Assembly (NCBI RefSeq): GCF_019795155.1
Contig: NZ_JAILYN010000037.1
Coordinates: 1-45,935, forward strand
DNA length: 45,935 nt
Direction: 5' to 3'
From: Marinobacterium arenosum
Lineage (GTDB): Bacteria > Pseudomonadota > Gammaproteobacteria > Pseudomonadales > Balneatricaceae
In this document: positions 38,523 to 45,737 of the stretch, in pieces
Position numbering within the stretch: the stretch's first letter is position 1
Layout of the letters: every line of letters begins with the position of its first letter
Translations under genes and position numbers: made by a program
The notes under the pieces: model-generated
Database searches by the model: none
The model's input: the letters and a program-made list of their open reading frames with translations, nothing else
Told to the model about the DNA's origin: nothing

Positions 38523-38592
38523 CAGTGGATAGTTGCCAGTGGCTGCCGCTCCCGTAGCTGGCGACTGTTAACCGGAGACTGATAACCGTTAA
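38523..38592. repeat. 7-bp periodic intergenic repeat after greB
   Basis: Reading in sevens from 38558: CTGGCGA, CTGTTAA, CCGGAGA, CTGATAA, CCGTTAA; degenerate heptads (CAGTGGA, TAGTTGC, CAGTGGC) precede from 38523. Same style as 33391-33418. The rest of the greB-tRNA gap (38593-38755) shows more scattered TGTTAACC copies and no gene. Confidence 0.55.
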
Positions 38593-38755
38593 GAAAGAGG
38601 CATACAGCCTGGCTGCCAGACTGTGGATAGAAAAGAACTATCTCAACGGGATCAAACAGTTAGCCTGTGAATTAGCTGTTAACCCAGCAGCCCGAAAGGA
38701 CCCACGGATCTACTGTTAACCGTCAATTATTCACTGGAAACTTGAGAAGAAAAGA

Positions 38756-38831
38756 TGGTGGGTCGTATAGGACTCGAACCTATGACCAATTGGTTAAAAG
38801 CCAACTGCTCTACCAACTGAGCTAACGACCC
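38756..38831 (-). tRNA. tRNA-Lys (anticodon TTT), copy 2
   Basis: 76 bases including an encoded CCA. Acceptor GGGTCGT/ACGACCC, D-arm AGCTCAGTTGGTAGAGC, anticodon TTT in GGCTTTTAACC, T-arm GGTTCGAGTCC. Last gene of the four-tRNA operon; no clear terminator follows. Confidence 0.97.
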
Positions 38832-38866
38832 CCACTTTAAAAACAACCACTGCCTGGGGGAGGAAG

Positions 38867-38942
38867 TGGTGGGTCGTATAGGACTCGAACCTATGACCAA
38901 TTGGTTAAAAGCCAACTGCTCTACCAACTGAGCTAACGACCC
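38867..38942 (-). tRNA. tRNA-Lys (anticodon TTT), copy 1
   Basis: 76 bases, identical in sequence to the copy at 38756-38831 and separated from it by 35 bases. CCA is encoded. The duplicate supports high lysyl-tRNA dosage. Confidence 0.97.
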
Positions 38943-38946
38943 GGAG

Positions 38947-39022
38947 TGGCTCCTCGAGCTGGACTCGAACCAGCGACCAATAGATTAACAGTCTACTGCT
39001 CTACCAACTGAGCTATCGAGGA
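38947..39022 (-). tRNA. tRNA-Asn (anticodon GTT)
   Basis: 76 bases with encoded CCA. Acceptor TCCTCGA/TCGAGGA, anticodon GTT in GACTGTTAATC, standard D and T arms. Only 4 bases separate it from the Lys gene, so they are processed from one precursor. Confidence 0.97.
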
Positions 39023-39045
39023 ACAACCTGTTCCATCCTTTTTAA

Positions 39046-39136
39046 TGGCGGAGGGACAGGGATTCGAACCCTGGGAGGGCTATTAACCCTCGCTGGTTTT
39101 CAAGACCAGTGCTTTCAACCGCTCAGCCATCCCTCC
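39046..39136 (-). tRNA. tRNA-Ser (anticodon TGA)
   Basis: 91 bases with encoded CCA. Acceptor GGAGGGA/TCCCTCC, anticodon TGA in GTCTTGAAAACC, a long type-II variable arm (GCGAGGGTTAATAGCCCTC), T-arm GGTTCGAATCC. First gene of the Ser-Asn-Lys-Lys operon. Confidence 0.97.
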
Positions 39137-39150
39137 AAAGGATGGGCGCA

Positions 39151-39179
39151 TATATTACCGCCAAACTTTTTCACGTCAA
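39151..39179 (-). promoter_or_regulatory. Promoter of the tRNA operon with GC-rich discriminator
   Basis: On the minus strand: TTGACG (39179-39174), 16 bases, TAATAT (39157-39152), then a GCGCCC discriminator just before the transcription start. This discriminator is the usual mark of stringently controlled stable-RNA promoters. Confidence 0.75.
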
Positions 39180-39347
39180 CCGTTAAAACGGAATTTTTTC
39201 AATTTTTTTCAATTGGTTAACTGCTGATCAACAGTGCCCACAGCCATTCGCATCGAGCCGTCCGGCGACTGTACGAAAGGACGGCCGGCTTGCAGCCGGT
39301 GGCAGATCGACTTAACTCAGTATATCGAGGCAACCGAGGTAGCCGTT

Positions 39348-39608
39348 ATGCAACAGCAGATTCATCCCGAGTCTCACTATGTCATCTTCCGGGACACCAG
39401 TTCCGGCGCGATGTTCAAGGTACTGTCGACCTGCGAGTCCGACCAGACCATCGAATGGGAGGACGGTAACCGCTATCCGCTGGTCAACATCGAGGTCTCC
39501 AGTGCCTCCCACCCCGCCTATACCGGTATCCGCCGTCAGGCGGCCAGTGAGGGCAAGGTCGCGCGCTTCAAGGCCCGCTTCGGCGAGCGTTCGTTGAAGG
39601 GGCATTGA
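39348..39608 (+). CDS. rpmE2: Ribosomal protein bL31, type B (zinc-independent)
   Basis: 86 aa. MQQQIHPESHYVIFRDTSSGAMFKV, VSSASHPAYTG and SEGKVARFKARFG match the YkgM/RpmE2 paralogue of L31. The Cys residues that bind zinc in the usual L31 are absent, so it can replace the zinc protein on the 50S subunit when zinc is scarce. The ATG at 39348 follows GAGGTAGCCGTT; an upstream ATG at 39234 would add 38 unrelated residues. In many bacteria the gene is repressed by Zur, but I see no Zur box here. Confidence 0.88.
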   Translation: MQQQIHPESHYVIFRDTSSGAMFKVLSTCESDQTIEWEDGNRYPLVNIEVSSASHPAYTGIRRQAASEGKVARFKARFGERSLKGH

Positions 39609-39635
39609 CCGCCCGGCCAGTCAAACGGAATTATA

Positions 39636-39661
39636 AAACGGCAGCCTCATGGCTGCCGTTT
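39636..39661. terminator. Bidirectional terminator between rpmE2 and doxX-like gene
   Basis: AAACGGCAGCC and GGCTGCCGTTT form a perfect 11-bp stem around TCAT. The A and T ends make it usable from both directions for the convergent genes. Confidence 0.85.
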
Positions 39662-39679
39662 CAGCTTGGCGCTTAGGCG

Positions 39680-40108
39680 TTAGCGCTGCAGATAGCGATC
39701 CAGGCTCAGACGGCCGGCCCCATTGACGCTATAGGCCAGCAGGCCGCCGGTGATCGCCAGGTTCTTGAAGAACATCAGGAACTCGGTCTGGTCGGCCAGG
39801 TTGTTGTGGAAGATCAGCCCGGTAAGCAGGGTGAAACCGGCCATCAGGAAGGCCGCTACTCGTACCTGGTAGCCGACGATCAGCGCCAGCCCGGCACCGA
39901 TCTCGAAGGCGATTACCAGCGGCAGCAGTGCCCCCGGTACGCCCATGGCATCCATCCAGCCGGCGGTGCCTTCATACTGCTGGATCTTGTTGATACCGGC
40001 CAGCACAAAGATCAACGCCAGCAGGATGCGGCCGGCCAGATCGGCAGCGGGATTGTAGAGGGCCTGGACGCTGGTCTGGCTGACGGCGGTGTGGCTAGTC
40101 TGAGTCAT
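39680..40108 (-). CDS. DoxX family membrane protein
   Basis: 142 aa, four membrane helices: GRILLALIFVLAGINKIQQYEGTAGWM is the DoxX signature, with GAGLALIVGYQVRVAAFLMAGFTLLTGLIFH following. Family members are linked to redox or thiol stress and are often induced by LysR-type regulators. The ATG at 40108 follows GAGGTAAACACC. Divergent from the LysR-family gene (167-base gap), which probably controls it. Confidence 0.9.
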   Translation of the reverse strand: MTQTSHTAVSQTSVQALYNPAADLAGRILLALIFVLAGINKIQQYEGTAGWMDAMGVPGALLPLVIAFEIGAGLALIVGYQVRVAAFLMAGFTLLTGLIFHNNLADQTEFLMFFKNLAITGGLLAYSVNGAGRLSLDRYLQR

Positions 40109-40275
40109 GGTGTTTACCTCGTTTTGAATCGGTCTGTGTTCGCTTTCGATGACTCCATATTAATTCTCACAAACCGAAATAAAATCGCATAAAATCACAC
40201 ATAACATTCGCAAATACCGAAAACACGACAACCGATATCAAATACAATGAACTGACGTCAACGGACATACTGACC
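40109..40275. promoter_or_regulatory. Divergent control region of doxX-like and lysR-like genes
   Basis: AT-rich, with an 11-base near-direct repeat ATAAAATCGCA / ATAAAATCACA at about 40181-40203, a candidate LysR-type binding region. Exact promoters not resolved. Confidence 0.45.
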
Positions 40276-41160
40276 ATGAAATCAACTCTCGAGCAGTGGC
40301 GCATGCTACAGGCGGTGGTCGAACACGGCGGCTTCAGCCAAGCCTCTGAGGCGATCCACAAGAGCCAGTCCACCATCAACCAGGCAGTCCATAAACTGCA
40401 GGATCTGATCGGCGTACCGCTGCTCGAAGTGCGCGGCCGCAAGGCCTACCTGACCGACCAGGGCAAGTTGCTGCTGCGACGGGCGCAGCAGCTACTGGAA
40501 GAGGCGGAAAAGCTGGAGGAGGTAGCCGACAGCCTGCGCCAGGGAGCCGAAGCGGAGATCAATATCGCGGTTAACCGGGCGCTGCCGCCACGGGTACTGC
40601 ACGAGGCGCTGAGCCGTTTCGCCGCCAACTTCCCGCATACCCGGATCGAACTGCATGAAACGGTGCTGGGTGGTAGCAACGAGTTACTGCTGAACGGCCA
40701 GGTGGAGCTGGCGATCACCGACCAGTTGCCGGACGGTTATCTGGGCGACCCATTGCTGGAGATTCACTTTATCGCCGTCGCCGCCCCAGACCACCCGCTG
40801 CACCGGATCGACCGGCCACTGACGCTGCAGGACCTTAAACCCTACCGCCAGATCGTGGTACGGGATTCCGCCCAGGACCGTCGTCGAACCGCCGGCTGGC
40901 TCGGTGCCGAGCAGCGCTGGACCGTCACCGACGTCAGCACCTCGATCGCAATGATCTGCAATGGCCTTGGCTATGCCTGGCTGCCACAATCGTTGATCGA
41001 GCAGCAGCTGGCACAACAATGTTTGCTAGCGCTGCCGCTGCGTGAAGGTGCCGAACGTAGCCAGCACAGCTATATCGTCGCCGCCGATCCGGACCGACTT
41101 GGCCCCGGCGCGCGCTACCTGCAGCAACAGTTGATCGAATGCTGCCAGAGCATTCGTTAA
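40276..41160 (+). CDS. LysR-family transcriptional regulator
   Basis: 294 aa. The N-terminal winged helix-turn-helix (MLQAVVEHGGFSQASEAIHKSQSTINQAVHKLQDLIGVPLLEVRGRKAYLTDQG) precedes a LysR substrate-binding domain (INIAVNRALPPRVL through LGYAWLPQSLIEQQL). It is likely to regulate the divergent doxX-like gene and perhaps the downstream pirin gene; the inducer is unknown. Confidence 0.92.
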   Translation: MKSTLEQWRMLQAVVEHGGFSQASEAIHKSQSTINQAVHKLQDLIGVPLLEVRGRKAYLTDQGKLLLRRAQQLLEEAEKLEEVADSLRQGAEAEINIAVNRALPPRVLHEALSRFAANFPHTRIELHETVLGGSNELLLNGQVELAITDQLPDGYLGDPLLEIHFIAVAAPDHPLHRIDRPLTLQDLKPYRQIVVRDSAQDRRRTAGWLGAEQRWTVTDVSTSIAMICNGLGYAWLPQSLIEQQLAQQCLLALPLREGAERSQHSYIVAADPDRLGPGARYLQQQLIECCQSIR

Positions 41161-41173
41161 AAACGAAAGGTAG

Positions 41174-41202
41174 CGTCGGATTTAAACGATATAAATCCGA
41201 CG
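41174..41202 (+). terminator. Perfect hairpin between LysR and pirin genes
   Basis: CGTCGGATTTA and TAAATCCGACG form an 11-bp perfect stem with a 7-base loop, 14 bases after the LysR stop and 60 before the pirin start. The T tract is only two bases, so it may be an operator or a partial terminator. Confidence 0.55.
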
Positions 41203-41262
41203 TTGCCGAACCTAGAGTTTCTCCATCGCCATTTCCAATCGGCTTAGTACCCAGGAGAAACC

Positions 41263-41958
41263 ATGCTTACCCTCAGACCTGCCCGGCAACGGGGCCGTGC
41301 CAGTTTCGGCTGGCTGAACAGTTATCACAGCTTCTCGTTCGGCCGTTACTACGACCCGCGCCATATGGGCGTTTCCGCGCTGCGGGTAATCAACGATGAC
41401 TTCGTACGCCCCGGCAGTGGCTTCGAAAGCCACGGCCATCGCAATATGGAGATCATCTCCTATGTTATCCAGGGCACCCTGGAGCACCGCGACAGCCTCG
41501 GCCACGGCGGTCTGATCGAAGCCGGCGAGTTCCAGTTGATGTCCGCCGGTCGTGGCATCCGCCACAGCGAATTCAATCCGTCGAACAGCGAGTCACTGAA
41601 TTTTCTGCAGATCTGGATCGAGCCGAACCAGCTGGATAGCGAGCCCGGTTACCAGCAGCAGCCGTTCGAGCAACCGCAGGTGCAAACCCTGATCGCCTCG
41701 CCGGATGGCCGCAACGGCAGCCTGAGATTGCGCCAGGATGCCCTGCTCTACCGTATCCGGCTGTCGCAACCGGGTGATGAACACCGTATTGAACTGGCCG
41801 CCAGCCGAACCGGCTACCTGCATGTGGTGAAAGGCGCGCTGTCAGCGGATGCTCAGCCGGTCAGTTCCGGCGACGGCCTGACCGTGCAGCAACAGCGCGG
41901 TGTGACGCTGCGTGCGGCAAGCGAGGATAGCGAGCTGCTGCTGTTCGATCTCCCTTAG
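41263..41958 (+). CDS. Pirin family protein (YhhW-like quercetin dioxygenase)
   Basis: 231 aa, bicupin. All four metal ligands of E. coli YhhW are at the same positions: His57 and His59 in SHGHRNME, His101 and Glu103 in GIRHSEFNP. SFSFGRYYDPRHMGVSALRVINDD is the pirin N-terminal signature. YhhW cleaves quercetin in vitro; the natural substrate is unclear. The ATG at 41263 follows CAGGAGAAACC. The link with DoxX and LysR neighbours recurs in proteobacteria and suggests a redox or aromatic-stress response. Confidence 0.93.
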   Translation: MLTLRPARQRGRASFGWLNSYHSFSFGRYYDPRHMGVSALRVINDDFVRPGSGFESHGHRNMEIISYVIQGTLEHRDSLGHGGLIEAGEFQLMSAGRGIRHSEFNPSNSESLNFLQIWIEPNQLDSEPGYQQQPFEQPQVQTLIASPDGRNGSLRLRQDALLYRIRLSQPGDEHRIELAASRTGYLHVVKGALSADAQPVSSGDGLTVQQQRGVTLRAASEDSELLLFDLP

Positions 41959-42065
41959 GGAACCTGCCCTATCCAACGGTACCTCGCCGGCCCCCACTAC
42001 AGCCGATGCTGGGGTTGGGTTACACTGCCGGCTGCTGAAAAGAGGCCGGGGGGATAGACACGAAC

Positions 42066-42572
42066 ATGCAACTGCAACAGATCGACAAGGACACCTACAG
42101 CAAGCACTACAAGTTGCTGTTTATCGGCGTAGCGGGGCTGATGCTAGCGGTGGCACTGGGCTCCTCCACGCTGATGATCCAACTGTTCACCGACGGTGAA
42201 GGCTCACACTTCTGGCTCAACCTGGCCGGCGTGGTGATCGCTGCGCTGGCCACCGGCAGCATTCTACGCCGCTATCGACACCACCCATTCATGCATGAAC
42301 TGCTCTATGTCTGGCAGCTCAAGCAGCAGCTGAACAAGATCTACCGCAAGCAGAAGGCGATCAAGTCGGCAGTCGAAGCCGGCGACCGGGATGCGATGGT
42401 GATCATGCACTTCAACTATCAGGGATCACGCCAGCTCTACCTGCTGGACAACAATACCCTGACCCTGGAGGAGCTGGACCGCTCGATCGCCGAACTGGAC
42501 GCCACCCTGCAACGGCATGGCATCGAGGTCAGTCTGGAAGAGTACCGGCCGGAATTGCTGGACAAGTTCTGA
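42066..42572 (+). CDS. DUF3087 family membrane protein
   Basis: 168 aa. The N-terminus (MQLQQIDKDTYSKHYKLL) leads into two membrane helices (residues 17-40 and 49-68), then a cytoplasmic helical tail with HHPFMHELLYVWQLKQQLNKIYRKQKAIK and HFNYQGSRQLYLLDNNTLTLEEL, characteristic of DUF3087. Function unknown. The ATG at 42066 follows GGGGGATAGACACGAAC. Transcribed alone. Confidence 0.88.
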   Translation: MQLQQIDKDTYSKHYKLLFIGVAGLMLAVALGSSTLMIQLFTDGEGSHFWLNLAGVVIAALATGSILRRYRHHPFMHELLYVWQLKQQLNKIYRKQKAIKSAVEAGDRDAMVIMHFNYQGSRQLYLLDNNTLTLEELDRSIAELDATLQRHGIEVSLEEYRPELLDKF

Positions 42573-42998
42573 TCAAGTATTAGGTTCTTCGCGCATTAGC
42601 GATAAAGCCTCCGTCCCGTCGATGAAGCGTTAAGCACTAAGTGCCAGGCCACATACAGTCCGCCGGGTCAGATGGCTCGGAGCTACGCCTGCGAGGATGG
42701 CGCCCCAGTTGGCGCCCTACCGGGCTCGGAGTGCAGAGCGTTCCGGTGGCGACGCCGCAGACGAAACCACCCCAATCGCGGTCGGAGCCCGCTGCTACGG
42801 CGCCGTGCGTTGTAGCCGCCCGCTTGGCATACCCGGGTACTGCGGGCGACTCTTGCGGACTACGTCAACCTGGTCGCAGCCAAAGCTCCCTTCTACGGGG
42901 GCACGCTCGGGACGCTCAGAGTCGGCGCCGCGGCAAAGTCATGACTGACGTTCCCCCGAATCCGCGATACCCCGAAGAACAGCGGTTGGAGACGACGT
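42573..42998. repeat. REP-like repeat cluster in a 426-base gap
   Basis: Holds the exact 23-base repeat of 36232-36254 at 42776-42798 (TCGCGGTCGGAGCCCGCTGC core), and TGTAGCCGCCCGCTTGGCAT near 42810, which matches 36168-36187 with few changes. No gene is supported. Convergent region. Confidence 0.75.
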
Positions 42999-44942
42999 TC
43001 AGGCGCTGCCTGCCTTTACCTCCGCCTCGCCAACGCCGGCCAGCCGCATGATGACTGCAGGCACGTCTCCTGCCGGCAACGGCTTGCTGTACAGATAGCC
43101 CTGGCCGTAGTCACAGCGCTGCTGCCGCAACAGCTGCAACACCGCCTCGTCCTCGATCCCTTCGGCGACCACCCGCATACCCAGGTTGTGGCCCAACTGG
43201 ACCATACTCTCCACCAACCGGGTAGCATGTTCATCGCGGCCGATATCCTTAACAAAACTGCGGTCGATCTTCAGCGTCTGCACCGGCAGATCTTTCAGAT
43301 GGCTCAGTGACGACAGCCCGGTGCCGAAATCGTCCAGTGCAATATCGATCCCCATCCGGTGCAGCTGCGGCAGGATATCCATCGAGTTCTGCAACACCTG
43401 CATGGTGGTATCTTCGGTTACCTCGATCGCCAGGCATTCCGCCGCCAACTCCGACTCACTCAGCGCCTGGGCGATCAGGTCGACCAGCTCTGAGCGGTAC
43501 ATCGACGGTGAGATGTTGACTGAAACCCGACTCGACACCAGTCCCTGTCGCTGCCAGATGCGGTTCTGTCGGCAGGCCTGATGGACCACCCAGCTACCCA
43601 GCTGCATCCCCAGGCCATACTGCTCGGCCACCTCGATAATCTCTGGCGGCGGGACCATGCCCAAATCGGGATGCTGCCATCGCAGCAGCGCCTCCAAACC
43701 GTGCAACCGGCCGCTGGTCATATCGACGATCGGCTGGTATTCCAGCCAGAGTTCATCGCGCTGCAGCGCATCACGCAGGTCGCGATGCAATCGCTGGCGC
43801 CGTTTCAGAGCCTGGTTCATTTCACGCCGGAAGAAACAGCAGGCCGATTCCGGCGCTTGCTTCTTGGCCTCATACATCGCCATGTCGGCACGACTGAGCA
43901 GATCCTGCGTGCGACTGCCATGTTCCGGATAGAGTACCGTGCCAATACTGCCGCCGATATAAAACGGGTGCCCCTCGACTTCGAAGGCCGGCGCCAGCGC
44001 ATCGATTATCCGCTGGGCGGCTTGCCGAGCCTGGTCGCCCCGGCCCACCGGATACTGCAACACCGCGAACTCATCGCCACCGAGCCGGGCCACCTTGAAC
44101 CCCTGCCGTTGAACCTGGCTCTGCTGGAGACGATCAGCCACCATCTGCAACAGCCGGTCTCCGGCATGATGGCCGAGGGTATCGTTGACCTCCTTGAAGC
44201 CGTTCAGGTCCAGCAGGTGCAGCGCGAACGACGTATCCCCGTCACAAAGTTCATTGAGCCACTGGCGCAGATAGGTGCGGTTCGGCATCGCAGTCAGGCT
44301 GTCATGCAACGCCTGGTGCCGGTTGCGGCGGTTCTCCCGGAGCACCATCAGCAACAGGCAGCCACCGCTGACCAACACCCCCAGCAGACTGAATCCCAGC
44401 TGCGTCTGCAGATTCAGCAGATGCCGGTCGTTATGGTCGAAGAACTCGTTGTTCTGATGAAAATTACGCAGCGCCAGCTCGTGGACCGACGGGTAATGGG
44501 GCTCCAGCCGAGCCTTGATCGCATGGACCGCATCGGGCTGACTGGGCCGCAACGCGATCACCCGCCCTTCCACCGAGCGCAGCGCCGCAAAGGCTTCCTC
44601 GATCGTCTGCCGCCCCCGCTCTATATCCGCCAACTGCCGGCCATCCTGCCCCTCCAGCAGGATCGGGAAACGGCTCCACAGCAGGTCATAGCTGAGCAGC
44701 AACTCATCACGACTGATGATCCGGTACTGGTAGAGGCGCAGGTAATCATCGAACCGGCGCCATTCGTTCTTCAGCTGAAACAGCGACCAGATACTGGAAC
44801 CATAGGATTGATTAAGTAGATTAATCCCCTGCTGCAACTGATGGACGCTGAACAACGCACTGCCGGCAAAAACCACCACCACCAGCAGCAACCAGCGCGG
44901 CATTCGCCGTTTGGAATCCGCTGATGCGGCGTAGCGATCCAT
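42999..44942 (-). CDS. Membrane-bound GGDEF-EAL protein (c-di-GMP cyclase/phosphodiesterase)
   Basis: 647 aa. Two membrane helices (about 17-35 and 184-200) flank a helical periplasmic sensor domain. Then a GGDEF domain with intact RLGGDEFAVL, and an EAL domain with the usual catalytic residues: GLEALLRW, NISPSMY, AIEVTED, ALDDFGTG, LKIDRSFV, VAEGIED. Both activities are therefore possible; in many such hybrids one domain only regulates. The ATG at 44942 shares its A with the upstream stop (TGATG), so it is coupled to the periplasmic protein at 44942-45442, which may be its sensory partner. A TTG codon just upstream is not the likely start. Confidence 0.93.
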   Translation of the reverse strand: MDRYAASADSKRRMPRWLLLVVVVFAGSALFSVHQLQQGINLLNQSYGSSIWSLFQLKNEWRRFDDYLRLYQYRIISRDELLLSYDLLWSRFPILLEGQDGRQLADIERGRQTIEEAFAALRSVEGRVIALRPSQPDAVHAIKARLEPHYPSVHELALRNFHQNNEFFDHNDRHLLNLQTQLGFSLLGVLVSGGCLLLMVLRENRRNRHQALHDSLTAMPNRTYLRQWLNELCDGDTSFALHLLDLNGFKEVNDTLGHHAGDRLLQMVADRLQQSQVQRQGFKVARLGGDEFAVLQYPVGRGDQARQAAQRIIDALAPAFEVEGHPFYIGGSIGTVLYPEHGSRTQDLLSRADMAMYEAKKQAPESACCFFRREMNQALKRRQRLHRDLRDALQRDELWLEYQPIVDMTSGRLHGLEALLRWQHPDLGMVPPPEIIEVAEQYGLGMQLGSWVVHQACRQNRIWQRQGLVSSRVSVNISPSMYRSELVDLIAQALSESELAAECLAIEVTEDTTMQVLQNSMDILPQLHRMGIDIALDDFGTGLSSLSHLKDLPVQTLKIDRSFVKDIGRDEHATRLVESMVQLGHNLGMRVVAEGIEDEAVLQLLRQQRCDYGQGYLYSKPLPAGDVPAVIMRLAGVGEAEVKAGSA

Positions 44943-45442
44943 CAACGTACCTCGATGGTGGACAGCTGCCAGATCATGCGAGAGCTGTTTTCCGGCGTCG
45001 TCAGCTCAGGGAAGCGGTGCAGCGGCAGAACCAGCCAAAGCGGTCCCTTATTACGTACCGTCATGGTCCGGTCATCATCCTGCCAAGCCAGAATCGGCTG
45101 GTAGCGGTGGACGAAATCGACATCCAGATCGACGGTATAGTCGTTCAGCGCCCGCAGATAGAGTGTCTTGCCCTTGGCACCGACCCGCTCCAGCACGGCA
45201 CTGAGCAACGGCCCCTTGTACACGTGGGGCCGGTCGGTCCATTCGGTCTGCAGCTCAAAGGTATCGGACGGCAACTCGCGCAACTGCACGAGATCGAACA
45301 TTGCCCGCTGACCGTCCTGACTGTGGCTGATCAGGCCACTGAGGGTCAGCACCACCCGCCCCTCGGGGGCCGGCAGGGTATCCGCCACGGCAACGCTGCC
45401 GGCCAGCAAAACCAGGCTGAGCATCAGGCGAAACAGTCGCAT
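44942..45442 (-). CDS. Periplasmic protein with sulfite-oxidase-like (molybdopterin-binding) fold
   Basis: 166 aa. Signal peptide MRLFRLMLSLVLLAGSVAVADT with a cut after ADA-like VAVAD, then a domain with VYKGPLLSAVLERVGAKGKTLYLRALNDYTVDL and DRTMTVRNKGPLWLVLPL, the pattern of the oxidoreductase molybdopterin-binding superfamily in its short periplasmic form. The Cys ligand of real sulfite oxidases is not visible, so it is probably a binding or sensing protein rather than an enzyme. Such genes often precede GGDEF or EAL genes, as here (1-base overlap). Confidence 0.75.
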   Translation of the reverse strand: MRLFRLMLSLVLLAGSVAVADTLPAPEGRVVLTLSGLISHSQDGQRAMFDLVQLRELPSDTFELQTEWTDRPHVYKGPLLSAVLERVGAKGKTLYLRALNDYTVDLDVDFVHRYQPILAWQDDDRTMTVRNKGPLWLVLPLHRFPELTTPENSSRMIWQLSTIEVR

Positions 45443-45456
45443 TAGTCACCCATCCT

Positions 45457-45470
45457 TTGATCCGGGTCAA
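45457..45470. promoter_or_regulatory. Anr/FNR-like box
   Basis: TTGATCCGGGTCAA is one base from the FNR/Anr consensus TTGATN4ATCAA. It lies only 15 bases before the start codon of the minus-strand gene, too near for ordinary class II activation, so it would repress or serve another promoter. Confidence 0.4.
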
Positions 45471-45737
45471 TATTGAACGTCCAATCAGATTAACTGCCAC
45501 GTCAACGTTTTGCCACCGCCAAAAGAGGATTTAGCCATCAAAATCAGAAACTTAAACATTTGTTTTAATTTCTTCCAAGCCATCGACCCGGCAACCGGCA
45601 TGCCGCGACTGGCGCACTCCGGCAGCAATCGGTGCGTTTAACCCGCCTGGGTAGCACCTCCAGAAAACGAGCGAAATTTCGCTTACTGTCGCTCGATTAG
45701 AGCCATCCAGTCGCGCTGTCATCACTGTTAACTCAAA
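45471..45737. other. Intergenic region between the periplasmic gene and the intron
   Basis: About 270 bases with no supported gene. It contains GAGCGAAATTTCGCTTACTGTCGCTC-type inverted symmetry near 45670-45697 (GCGAAATTTCGC is a perfect 12-base palindrome), which could be the stem-loop 3' exon context next to the intron. Confidence 0.4.

Noticed and set aside
38727-38927. 66-codon frame with a repeated QLAFNQLVIGSSPIRPT
   Set aside because: It is a translation of the two tRNA-Lys genes, a known annotation artefact.
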